Assembly: GCF_006539505.1 (NCBI RefSeq) | Contig: NZ_BJND01000005.1 | Span: forward strand, 1-64,000 | Origin: Streptomyces spinoverrucosus | GTDB taxonomy: Bacteria > Actinomycetota > Actinomycetes > Streptomycetales > Streptomycetaceae | Length of the DNA stretch: 64,000 nt | Direction: 5' to 3' | Shown: one piece after another, positions 52,223-58,597 of the stretch | Layout of the letters: each line of letters begins with the position of its first letter | Position numbering within the stretch: position 1 is the stretch's first letter | Notes under the pieces: model-generated | Seen by the model: only the letters and a program-made list of their open reading frames with translations | Told to the model about the DNA's origin: nothing | The model's database searches: none | Position numbers and translations under genes: made by a program

Positions 52223-52621
52223 TCAGTCGGTGTGGCCGCGTCGGTATCCGCGGCGGCCCTCGAGGGTTTTGGTCACGGTGAGGCCCGTCCAGCGGTTCAC
52301 GCCGCTGGTGGTGTCGTCGGGCTTGGGCCAGCGGCCGCGGGTGAGGTCGGCGCGGATGGTGGCCGCTTTGATGCCGATGCCGGCGGCCTCGAGGTCCTGG
52401 GCGGTGTAGAGGCGGCGGGCCTCGAGCTGGACGGCCTGGCGCTCGACGTGGTCGCGTACGAAGTCGGCGATGTTCTGGGCGTCGTACTCCTTGTAGCGGC
52501 CACGTTTGCCGACCGGGTCGGGCCATTGGGGGTGTTGGGCCCAGGTCTTGGTGACGGTGTGCTGGCTCACGCCGTACGTATCGGCGATTTCGGGGGTGAT
52601 CAGGCGGGGCCGGTCTACCAT
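52223..52621 (-). CDS. Phage protein with two helix-turn-helix modules
   Basis: A 132-residue protein. The first module (ITPEIADTYGVSQHTVTKTWAQHPQWPDPVGKRGRYKEYDAQNIADFV) and second (YTAQDLEAAGIGIKAATIRADLTRGRWPKPDD) both look like MerR/AlpA-type HTH units. It probably binds DNA. Start 52621 follows AAGGAGAAATCACCACC and the third copy of the structured leader described at 52644-52705. Confidence 0.75.
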   Translation of the reverse strand: MVDRPRLITPEIADTYGVSQHTVTKTWAQHPQWPDPVGKRGRYKEYDAQNIADFVRDHVERQAVQLEARRLYTAQDLEAAGIGIKAATIRADLTRGRWPKPDDTTSGVNRWTGLTVTKTLEGRRGYRRGHTD

Positions 52622-52643
52622 GGTGGTGATTTCTCCTTTGCGG

Positions 52644-52705
52644 AGTTTTCAACTGGCGGGGCCGACGCACTCTCACCCCCGGGCGACCGGGGCAGCGTCG
52701 GCCCC
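52644..52705 (-). promoter_or_regulatory. Structured leader RNA, copy C
   Basis: Outer 11-bp stem GGGGCCGACGC/GCGTCGGCCCC (52658-52668, 52695-52705) around an inner CCCCGG/CCGGGG stem and a GGTGAGAGT bulge, then GCC and the small hairpin AGTT-GAA-AACT (52644-52654). The Shine-Dalgarno follows a few bases later. Same architecture as copies A and B with unrelated but paired stem sequence. Confidence 0.75.
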
Positions 52706-52757
52706 TTTTGCTGTGCGTGAGAGCGGGTGGGGCGGGGTTGAGGCTTCCGGGAGGAGG

Positions 52758-52788
52758 GCCCGCCCCGGGCTGGCTGCGCGGGGCGGGC
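52758..52788 (-). terminator. GC hairpin after the 53182 gene
   Basis: Stem GCCCGCCCCG/CGGGGCGGGC (10 bp) with an 11-base loop, beginning eight bases after the stop of the 128-residue gene. No U run. Confidence 0.65.
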
Positions 52789-52795
52789 GGTGCGG

Positions 52796-53182
52796 CTACG
52801 ACTCGTCGTCGTCCAGCTCGCCGTTCTCGATCATCTCGGCGATGGTCGTGAATCGGGCGATTGCGAACTGTGCCGCGTCGAGCCGCCAGGGAGCGGGTCC
52901 GGCCAGCTGTCGCAGGACGAGCATCTCGTAGGCGGTGAGCCACTCGAGGATGAGGTGTCCGTAGGCGGTCTGGCGCATCTCGGGTATGGGCTCTTCCTCG
53001 ATGAGGTGGCGCGCCCTGTCGAGCGCGATCACCGCTTCGTGGTTGGGCCCGTCCTCCCCGACGAAGTCGGGGAGGCTGACCGGGATGGGGAGGTCAAGCA
53101 GGAGTTCCCGCAGGTACCCCAGCATCCCCAGGACGGTCTCCCCGAGATCGAGGAACCGCTCCCTGTCGCCATGGTCTGCCAT
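52796..53182 (-). CDS. Small phage protein with its own promoter and structured leader (B)
   Basis: A 128-residue acidic helical protein (MADHGDRERFLDLGETVLG...; LRELLLDLPIPVSLPDFV; YGHLILEWLTAYEMLVLRQLAGP). No known domain. It is a divergent paralogue of the 123-residue protein just upstream: both share MAD-D, LPxPVSxP and an Ala-rich helix with a similar length. Promoter and structured leader are duplicated too. Monocistronic with terminator. Confidence 0.75.
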   Translation of the reverse strand: MADHGDRERFLDLGETVLGMLGYLRELLLDLPIPVSLPDFVGEDGPNHEAVIALDRARHLIEEEPIPEMRQTAYGHLILEWLTAYEMLVLRQLAGPAPWRLDAAQFAIARFTTIAEMIENGELDDDES

Positions 53183-53198
53183 GGCTTCTCCTCTCTGG

Positions 53199-53247
53199 AA
53201 TTTTCAACTGGCTGTCAGGTCCGGGGCTCTCACCCCCCGCCCTGACA
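53199..53247 (-). promoter_or_regulatory. Structured leader RNA, copy B
   Basis: Outer stem TGTCAGG/CCTGACA (53213-53219, 53241-53247) enclosing GGGGGGTGAGAG, then GCC and AGTT-GAA-AATT (53199-53209), where the last pair is G-U instead of G-C. The Shine-Dalgarno AGAGGAG lies about 10 bases downstream. Confidence 0.78.
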
Positions 53248-53253
53248 TGTCTA

Positions 53254-53283
53254 ACTTTACAGCACTCGCTTCTAGAATTACAA
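53254..53283 (-). promoter_or_regulatory. Promoter for the 53182 gene
   Basis: -35 TTGTAA (53278-53283) and -10 TAAAGT (53254-53259) with an 18-bp spacer, about 72 bp before the start codon, so the transcript begins with leader copy B. A near-identical promoter serves the adjacent paralogue. Confidence 0.7.
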
Positions 53284-53308
53284 CACCTCTTGGGTGGTGA
53301 ATTGAGAG

Positions 53309-53335
53309 AGCCCCCCGGCTGGATGCCGGGGGGCT
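53309..53335 (-). terminator. Hairpin after the 53715 gene
   Basis: Perfect 11-bp stem AGCCCCCCGGC/GCCGGGGGGCT, loop TGGAT, eight bases beyond the stop codon of the 123-residue gene. On the minus strand it is followed by CTCTCTCAATTC. Confidence 0.75.
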
Positions 53336-53343
53336 GGGGTGGG

Positions 53344-53715
53344 TCAGCCAGCGTTGGCCAGGAGCCAGACCAGCAGGGTCCTCAGTGCGTCATCTGCGTG
53401 GAGCAGGTTGACGCCGACCCCTTCTGCCCGGGTCTGGTCGTACCTCGTGGCGCAGAGCGCGTAGAGGTCGATGGCGGCCAGGAGGTGGATGCAGCCGGTG
53501 AACAGGTGCGCCTCCTGGTCCTCGCCCATCGGCTGCTCCCCGGCCAGTGCGGCAGCCCGCCGGATGGCGGGGACTGCGGCCGATGTGGGGATGCGCCGGT
53601 CGGTCGGCATGCTGACGGGCACGGGCAGTGCCTGGCACACGTCGACCAGCAGCGAGTACGTCACGGAGATCGAGTGGGCGAGCGCCGACATGATCTCGTC
53701 GTCACGGTCAGCCAT
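53344..53715 (-). CDS. Small phage protein with its own promoter and structured leader (A)
   Basis: A 123-residue helical protein (MADRDDEIMSALAHSISVTYSLLVDVCQALPVPVSMP; AAVPAIRRAAALAGEQPMGEDQEAH; LFTGCIHLLAAIDLYALCATRYDQ). No domain is recognised. It is a likely paralogue of the neighbouring 128-residue protein, same leader and promoter type. Flanked by terminators on both sides, so it is an independent unit, like phage morons. Confidence 0.75.
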   Translation of the reverse strand: MADRDDEIMSALAHSISVTYSLLVDVCQALPVPVSMPTDRRIPTSAAVPAIRRAAALAGEQPMGEDQEAHLFTGCIHLLAAIDLYALCATRYDQTRAEGVGVNLLHADDALRTLLVWLLANAG

Positions 53716-53733
53716 TGGCTTTCCTCTCTGTGG

Positions 53734-53782
53734 AGTTTTCAACTGGCTTGTCTGGTACGGGACTCTCACCCCCCGCCCTGAC
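53734..53782 (-). promoter_or_regulatory. Structured leader RNA, copy A
   Basis: Outer stem GTCAGG/CCAGAC with one A-A mismatch (53777-53782 with 53750-53755), enclosing GGGGGGTGAGAG, then AAGCC and the small hairpin AGTT-GAA-AACT (53734-53744). Followed by AGAGAGGAAAGCC before the ATG. Confidence 0.75.
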
Positions 53783-53789
53783 GCTTCTA

Positions 53790-53819
53790 ACTTTACAGCA
53801 CTCACTTCTAAGATTGCAA
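53790..53819 (-). promoter_or_regulatory. Promoter for the 53715 gene
   Basis: -35 TTGCAA (53814-53819) and -10 TAAAGT (53790-53795), 18-bp spacer, 75 bp before the start codon. Flanking bases (GAGTGCTG before the -10 and TAGAAG further up) match the promoter at 53254-53283. Confidence 0.7.
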
Positions 53820-53838
53820 CATCCTGGGGTGAGGAAAA

Positions 53839-53865
53839 GGCCCCGGCCCGCCACGGGCCGGGGCC
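53839..53865 (-). terminator. Strong terminator of the early Zn-finger operon
   Basis: Perfect 12-bp stem GGCCCCGGCCCG/CGGGCCGGGGCC with loop CCA (plus strand), followed on the minus strand by CTTTTCC. It comes ten bases after the stop codon of the gene ending at 53876. Best terminator in the window. Confidence 0.85.
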
Positions 53866-53875
53866 GTGGGCTCGG

Positions 53876-54790
53876 TCAGGCCAGCTGCCAGCCGGACAGG
53901 CGGTCGTCGTCGCCGACGGCGGCCGTCAGCCGCTTCCCGGCCAGCTGGTCGACGGGGACTCCGACCGCCGCGGCGATCTCGGCGGCTGGGTAGCGCTGCG
54001 GCTCGGCGCGCTCCTCGGGCGGGACGTCGGCGACGATCTCGGCCTGGTCGCCGAAGAGCAGCAGGACTCGGACAGTGACGCGTTCGGTGGACATGTGGGT
54101 CATCCTCTCGTGTGTAGCGATCAGCAGGGCGGTGCGGTACAGGCGGGGCATGACCCGCTTGGCGTGGTCGGTGTACTCGGCGGGGGTGAGGAGCAGTCCG
54201 CACAGCGTGCACTCGATGTAGGGCTGCCAGTCCTCCTCGACGAGCCCGAACCCCTGGCACGAGGGGCAGGGGGCGTCTTGCCGGTGGCGCTGCGGCTCGG
54301 TGCGGGTGATGGCCCGTACGCGGCCGATCAGCTCGGCGAGCTCCTGGTGGAAGTCGCCGACCCAGTCCCGGGTGAGGGCGTACGGCAGGTGGGCGGCGAG
54401 GTAGCCGGTGTAGCCGCGTACGGGGTGGAGCCGGGGCAGGGGCTTGCCGAGGTCGTCGGCGAGGAGCTGGGCCCAGGAGTGGAGGACGGCGGGCACGGGT
54501 GTGGGACCGGTCTGGTCGCTGGGATGGTCGCGGACGGTGCCGGGCGCGGCGGGGCCGAGCAGGTTGAGGACATCGAGGCGTACGGGCAGCGGCGAGTGGG
54601 CGCGGCCGCCGTGGACGCTGCCCTGGGTGGGTGTGCGGTCATGCTGCAGGGAGGCCTCCAGCAGGGGCAGTTGGTAGGTGAGCTCGCGTAGCCACGCGCG
54701 GATCCGGTGCTCGCAGCGCCCGCACGTCACGCGGTGGGCCTCGTCGGGGCGCAGCGGGCGGCCGCAGGTGGCGATGGTGCAGTTGCTCAC
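53876..54790 (-). CDS. Zn-ribbon phage protein with a C-terminal extension
   Basis: A 304-residue protein. N-terminal zinc site CTIATCGRPLRPDEAHRVTCGRCEHRI (residues 4-30) and a later one CPSCQGFGLVEEDWQPYIECTLCGLLL. The tail after residue about 232 (MSTERVTVRVLLLFGDQAEIV...) starts at a possible independent ATG (54094), so it may be a separate protein or an in-frame fusion. Nucleic-acid binding is likely from the zinc ribbons. ATG/TGA overlap with the next small gene (54790). Confidence 0.72.
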   Translation of the reverse strand: MSNCTIATCGRPLRPDEAHRVTCGRCEHRIRAWLRELTYQLPLLEASLQHDRTPTQGSVHGGRAHSPLPVRLDVLNLLGPAAPGTVRDHPSDQTGPTPVPAVLHSWAQLLADDLGKPLPRLHPVRGYTGYLAAHLPYALTRDWVGDFHQELAELIGRVRAITRTEPQRHRQDAPCPSCQGFGLVEEDWQPYIECTLCGLLLTPAEYTDHAKRVMPRLYRTALLIATHERMTHMSTERVTVRVLLLFGDQAEIVADVPPEERAEPQRYPAAEIAAAVGVPVDQLAGKRLTAAVGDDDRLSGWQLA

Positions 54791-55017
54791 GGTCGTCCTC
54801 CTGGCGGCTGGGGGTTGAGCCTCGCGCGCGTACCTGCGTTTCGCGCGCGCGATCGCAGGCGCGCGCGTACGCGCGCGAGGAGGCCGAGCGTGCAGCGGGT
54901 GACGAGGGCGGCGGCGAGGACCAGGGCGAGGGCGGCGAAGATGCCGGCGGCGAGGCCTGCGGCGCCGACGACCTCGGGGTGGTCGGGGCAGAAGGCGGTG
55001 GGTGGGCAGTTGGTCAT
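54787..55017 (-). CDS. Small single-pass membrane protein
   Basis: A 76-residue protein with a Cys-containing N-terminus (NCPPTAFCPDHPEV), one hydrophobic helix (AAGLAAGIFAALALVLAAALV) and a basic C-terminus (RVRARLRSRARN). ATG overlaps on both sides with neighbouring genes. Unknown function. Confidence 0.68.
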   Translation of the reverse strand: MTNCPPTAFCPDHPEVVGAAGLAAGIFAALALVLAAALVTRCTLGLLARVRARLRSRARNAGTRARLNPQPPGGRP

Positions 55018-55229
55018 CGCGTCGGATTGCTTCGCTCGGTGGTGGGCAGCGCGTTGATGGCGCGGCATGTCCGCAAGTCGCGGCGGCGCTCGCGCCACTG
55101 CTGCTGCCGTTCGAGCGCGTGGCCGATGGCGGCGTACAGGGCGGCCCCGAGGAGGGCGACGAGGGCCAGGCCGATGGTGGAGCACAGGCCGCCGAGCGCG
55201 GCGATGGTGAAGATCTGGGTCGGGGTCAT
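55014..55229 (-). CDS. Small membrane protein with basic tail
   Basis: A 71-residue protein with one hydrophobic helix (IFTIAALGGLCSTIGLALVALLGAALYAAIG) and a basic tail (QQWRERRRDLR). Overlaps the next gene. No family recognised. Confidence 0.68.
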   Translation of the reverse strand: MTPTQIFTIAALGGLCSTIGLALVALLGAALYAAIGHALERQQQWRERRRDLRTCRAINALPTTERSNPTR

Positions 55230-55260
55230 GGCGTCTCTCCGAAGAGTGCGGGGCGGTTGT

Positions 55261-55596
55261 TCATCGGCCCCACCTGCGGATGGGGCGTACGCCGAGCCGC
55301 CCGCGCGGGACGCGCGGCGCGGGGGCACGGCGGGGTGCGGGGACGGGGCAGGTCGCGACGTGGGGCATGTGCAGGTTCTCGCCGGCCTCGGGGGTGGGCC
55401 GCTCACGGGTGAGCTGCCGCACCAGCCAGCGGCCGGTGTGGTCCTGGCGTACGGCCTGGTTGCCGTCCTCGTTGCGGTCGCGGTCGACGGCCTGGGTGTT
55501 CTGGTGGGAGGTGACGCACCAGATGACCGGGCGCAGGCATCTGGGGCAGTGGCCGGGGCCGTTGGGGGCGGGCGGGCGCGGTGTCGGGTAGGGCAT
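55261..55596 (-). CDS. Small Zn-ribbon phage protein
   Basis: A 111-residue Pro/Arg-rich protein. N-terminal CPRCLRPVIWC resembles a zinc knuckle. A QAVRQDHTGRWLVRQLTRE segment and a basic tail follow. Start ATG 55596, 17 bp from the upstream gene's stop. Unknown function. Confidence 0.65.
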   Translation of the reverse strand: MPYPTPRPPAPNGPGHCPRCLRPVIWCVTSHQNTQAVDRDRNEDGNQAVRQDHTGRWLVRQLTRERPTPEAGENLHMPHVATCPVPAPRRAPAPRVPRGRLGVRPIRRWGR

Positions 55597-55613
55597 CGCA
55601 GGTGAAGTTCCTT

Positions 55614-56981
55614 TCACGTGCCGGTGGGTTGGGCTGGTCGGCAGGTGGCGCAGAGCCTGTTCGGAAGGGGCTGGCGTGAGGGCGCGTAGCAGTGGGCGCA
55701 TTCGTGCCAGAAGGCATGGGGTGGATGGGCGGCGCGGATGCGGGCGGCGGCGAGTTCGGCGCAGGCCTTGCAGGGGGCGCCGGTGTAGCGCTGGAAGCCG
55801 TAGTGGCAGTCGGCGGTGCCGCACTTGCCGGGGCGTACGGGCAGGGCGGCGCCGAGGATCCACCGGCCCGGGTCGGTCAGTTCGTCGGGCGGGGTCCAGT
55901 CGCGCAGCCGCTGCAGCTGGTCGCGGATGTCCTCGGCGAGGATCCCGGTGTCGAGCTGGCGGCCGATCTCGCGGGCGATCCGGCGGACCAGGTATGGGCT
56001 GATGCCGGGCAGCAGGTCGCGTACGGGCTCGAGGACGGCCCACACGCGCGGGCTGAGGGTCAGCGCCGGTCCGTCGTACGGGCGGCGTGACGGCGGCACG
56101 GGCGGCCGGAACGCGGCGGGGGCTACTGGAGAGTTACCCCCAGCATGGTTACCGGCGGTATCCACAGGATTGGCGGGCTTACTACCGGTACCTCGCCTAC
56201 GGCGGAAAGAACCACGCTCCTGCGTGCTCCTCGCGTCAGTCAGTCCAGTGTCTTCCTTGATCGCGAGGGATCCGCCATCCGGGTCCGGACCGGATCCGCC
56301 ATCTGTGTCCGGACCCGCCGGGGCGGGGACCGGGTGGAGGGGGGCGTCGTGGACGGTGATGTGGTGGCGTCCCTGACGGCCCGCGCGGCGGTGGACGGTG
56401 ATCCAGCCCAGCGCTTCCAGCTCGTCGACCAGGCGCCGCGCGGACCGCTCGGAGACGGCCAGGAGTGAGGCGAGCTCGGCAGCCGTCACAGGCGTGTTCG
56501 TGGCCTCGGCGTAGGTGAGGGCGCAGTACGCGGTGAACAGGGCCGGGCGCAGTGTCTTCGCCGCGCCCACGGGCACGTACGCGAAGTGCTCGCCCGGTGC
56601 GACGGGCCGCATGCGGCGCTCGGCGCTCTCGCCCTTGCCGCCGGCGGCGGTGTGGCGGGTCACCTCCATCTCGGGAACACCGTCCGGGCCGGGCGCGGCG
56701 AGCTCGGCCAGGCGCCGCTCGGCGGTGCGTTTGCCGTCGCCCATGTAGGCGGCGAGCGTGGCGACCGTGGCGCGGCAGCGGCGGCCGCGCTGGGCCAGGG
56801 CGGCGACCTGGGCGGCGTAGCGGACCGCGCCGTGCGAGTAGTGCCCGCTGCCCCACACCCGCTTCGCGACCTTGACCTTCTGCCCCCACCACGGCGGCAG
56901 GACCGTTTCTGCCCGGCCAGCACCACCGGCCCCGCCACGACGGTGGCGGGGCTCAGCAGCGCTGGCGGGCAGACGGTTCAC
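55614..56981 (-). CDS. Probable phage replication initiator-like protein
   Basis: A 455-residue protein. Residues about 45-130 and 155-215 hold two winged-helix modules (CRATVATLAAYMGDGKRTAERRLAELAAPG; ASLLAVSERSARRLVDELEALGWITVHRRAGRQGRH). The middle is linker (about 220-310). The C-terminal third is helical with two Zn-ribbons (CGTADCHYGFQRYTGAPCKAC; CAHCYAPSRQPLPNRLCATC). Position in the early region and domain content fit a lambda O-type or DnaD-like initiator. An AT-enriched segment with a DnaA-box-like GTATCCACA (56158-56166) lies inside the gene. Confidence 0.7.
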   Translation of the reverse strand: MNRLPASAAEPRHRRGGAGGAGRAETVLPPWWGQKVKVAKRVWGSGHYSHGAVRYAAQVAALAQRGRRCRATVATLAAYMGDGKRTAERRLAELAAPGPDGVPEMEVTRHTAAGGKGESAERRMRPVAPGEHFAYVPVGAAKTLRPALFTAYCALTYAEATNTPVTAAELASLLAVSERSARRLVDELEALGWITVHRRAGRQGRHHITVHDAPLHPVPAPAGPDTDGGSGPDPDGGSLAIKEDTGLTDARSTQERGSFRRRRGTGSKPANPVDTAGNHAGGNSPVAPAAFRPPVPPSRRPYDGPALTLSPRVWAVLEPVRDLLPGISPYLVRRIAREIGRQLDTGILAEDIRDQLQRLRDWTPPDELTDPGRWILGAALPVRPGKCGTADCHYGFQRYTGAPCKACAELAAARIRAAHPPHAFWHECAHCYAPSRQPLPNRLCATCRPAQPTGT

Positions 56982-56987
56982 GAGGTC

Positions 56988-57233
56988 CTAACTGGTGTCG
57001 TCGGCGAGCTCGTCGTCGCCGGCGGGGACGGTGTAGGTGGCGCCGCAGGGCGCGGTCCGGATGCCGGGGCCGGTGTGGCGGTGGAGGTGTCCGCAGCCGC
57101 CGGGGCCGTCGCAGCGCACCGTGTACTCGGTGCGGCCCGACGTCACGATCGGGTCCGCGGGCACGGCGGCCGGACCGCCCCAGCGCGGCGGGTCAGCGGG
57201 CAGCAGCGATAACTGCTGCTGGTGGCTACTCAC
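56988..57233 (-). CDS. Small Cys-rich phage protein
   Basis: An 81-residue protein with CDGPGGCGHLHRHTGPGIRTAPC, a zinc-ribbon-like pattern. GTG 57233 overlaps the stop of the preceding gene (GTGAGTAG), so they are coupled. No known family. Confidence 0.68.
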   Translation of the reverse strand: MSSHQQQLSLLPADPPRWGGPAAVPADPIVTSGRTEYTVRCDGPGGCGHLHRHTGPGIRTAPCGATYTVPAGDDELADDTS

Positions 57234-57645
57234 CGGCGCCGCCGGTACTGGGAGGCTCGCGGCGAACGCCGGCGGGCGGCAGGGTGAGGGTGACCGGCCG
57301 CGGCCGCGGCTCGTCCCAGCCGTGGATGGACGGGCGGGCAATGTAGCCGTCGTGTTCCAGCTGGGTCAGGGACAGGCGGACGTAACGGCCGCGCAGCCCC
57401 GCCTCGACGGTCAAGTTCCGGGCGTCCTGGACGTTCCCGGCGGGCAGGTAGCCGCTGTCCCCGGCGTGGTGCGCCAGGATCAGCGCGACCAGACGCGCGT
57501 TCGCGTGCAGATCGCCAGCCATCACGGCCTGCTCCCACACACGGCGGTCGTAGCGCTGCCCGGGCGCCTCGGCGGCCGCCCGGCGGTGCGCGGCCGCAGC
57601 CAGGTCGCCCGGCGTGGGTATCGGTCTGGTGAGTGCGTCAGCCAC
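57226..57645 (-). CDS. Winged-helix DNA-binding protein
   Basis: A 139-residue protein with a winged-helix module (QDARNLTVEAGLRGRYVRLSLTQLEHDGYIARPSIHG). Likely DNA-binding in the early region, perhaps with the initiator-like protein downstream. Overlaps neighbours on both sides. Confidence 0.7.
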   Translation of the reverse strand: MADALTRPIPTPGDLAAAAHRRAAAEAPGQRYDRRVWEQAVMAGDLHANARLVALILAHHAGDSGYLPAGNVQDARNLTVEAGLRGRYVRLSLTQLEHDGYIARPSIHGWDEPRPRPVTLTLPPAGVRREPPSTGGAGE

Positions 57646-57868
57646 GGGTGGGCTCCTCTCTCGGGCCCGGGCATGCCCGGGCGTGGTCGTGATCGATGCG
57701 GGCGGTGAGGTGCGCGACGTCGGTGGGCCCGAAGGCCTCGCTCACGCAGCCGTGTTGGCAGGTGAACCGCGCCCAGGGCAGGCGCAGCCACACCCGGCGG
57801 TGGTAGTGCCAGACGCCGCAGTCGACCCACAGGCCGTACAGCTCGGCGGGCGCCCACCAGCCAGCCAC
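57638..57868 (-). CDS. Small hypothetical protein with Cys/His/Trp
   Basis: A 76-residue protein (WWAPAELYGLWVDCGVWHYHRRVWLRLPWARFTCQHGC; TARIDHDHARACPGP). GTG 57868 is the start; Shine-Dalgarno is weak. Cys and His could form a zinc site. No family recognised. Confidence 0.6.
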   Translation of the reverse strand: MAGWWAPAELYGLWVDCGVWHYHRRVWLRLPWARFTCQHGCVSEAFGPTDVAHLTARIDHDHARACPGPREEPTRG

Positions 57869-57873
57869 GGCCG

Positions 57874-58029
57874 CTACCTGCCGTCCCCGACAGCCGACGT
57901 GGCCGGGCGCGGGGGCGGGTTGGGGCTGGGCTGCGGGGTGGCGGCCGACGGCGGGCCGTCGCAGCCGGCCACGGCCAGCACCGCGGCGGCCGCAGCCGCA
58001 GCCAGCACGGCCCATACGCGGATCAACAC
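57874..58029 (-). CDS. Small phage lipoprotein
   Basis: A 51-residue protein with a hydrophobic signal (VLIRVWAVLAAAAAAAVLAVAGC), lipobox VAGC near residue 20, and a Pro/Ser-rich tail. GTG 58029 has GGAGG six bases upstream. A second membrane lipoprotein in this phage; likely surface-exposed. Confidence 0.7.
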   Translation of the reverse strand: MLIRVWAVLAAAAAAAVLAVAGCDGPPSAATPQPSPNPPPRPATSAVGDGR

Positions 58030-58114
58030 CAGCCACCTCCAAGGAGATTCGGTCGTGCGAGGGGTGGGGCGCCCGCCCCGCAGCGGGGGCGTGGCGGGGC
58101 GGACGGCCCGGTCA

Positions 58115-58597
58115 TCAGGCGGCCCGCCGCAGCGAACCGGGGCGCAGCCGCATGTCGACCACGTCGAAGGACTGGCCGTCACGCAGCAGGCCGCTGGCCC
58201 GGGCGCGGCGGTAGACGCCGGCCAGCCGGTCGACCGCGAAGTTCACGATCTCCTCGGCCGTCGCCCGGGTGTGCTCCAGCAGGGCCAGGTCCTCGGCGAG
58301 CCCGGGGAACTGGTCGAGGTCGATTACCAGGCGTCGGCCACCGGCCGGGCCGTCACCGACCAGCGCGGCCAGGTGGCCAGCCACCCGGTCGGCCACGGGC
58401 CTGGGCGGCTCGGCCGCCGGCCGCACGATGTCGGCCACCTCGTCGGCTGCCTCGGCCACCGGCTGAGGCAGCGGCCGGTCCAGCAGCTGCTCGGCCGCGT
58501 ACCGGGTGATGCCCAGCTCGCGGGCGATCCGGCGCGCGCCGTAGCCGAGCTCGGCCCGCAGGCGGTGGGCCTCGGCGTGCGGGTCGACGGCCCTCAC
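58115..58597 (-). CDS. Helix-turn-helix phage protein
   Basis: A 160-residue protein. An HTH at about 8-35 (EAHRLRAELGYGARRIARELGITRYAAEQLL), then a helical, acidic body (VIDLDQFPGLAEDLALLEHTRATAEEIVNFAVDRLAGVYRRARASG). GTG 58597 overlaps the stop of the large upstream gene. Regulator or structural DNA-binding protein. Confidence 0.72.
   Translation of the reverse strand: MRAVDPHAEAHRLRAELGYGARRIARELGITRYAAEQLLDRPLPQPVAEAADEVADIVRPAAEPPRPVADRVAGHLAALVGDGPAGGRRLVIDLDQFPGLAEDLALLEHTRATAEEIVNFAVDRLAGVYRRARASGLLRDGQSFDVVDMRLRPGSLRRAA

Noticed and set aside
52600..53830. Repeats upstream of small phage genes taken as a CRISPR-like array
   Set aside because: Only three copies, separated by genes, with no spacers of constant size; they coincide with 5' leaders.
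54830..54890. Alternating CG/GCGC run (Z-DNA-like)
   Set aside because: It falls in the Arg-rich coding end of a small membrane protein gene; composition explains it.
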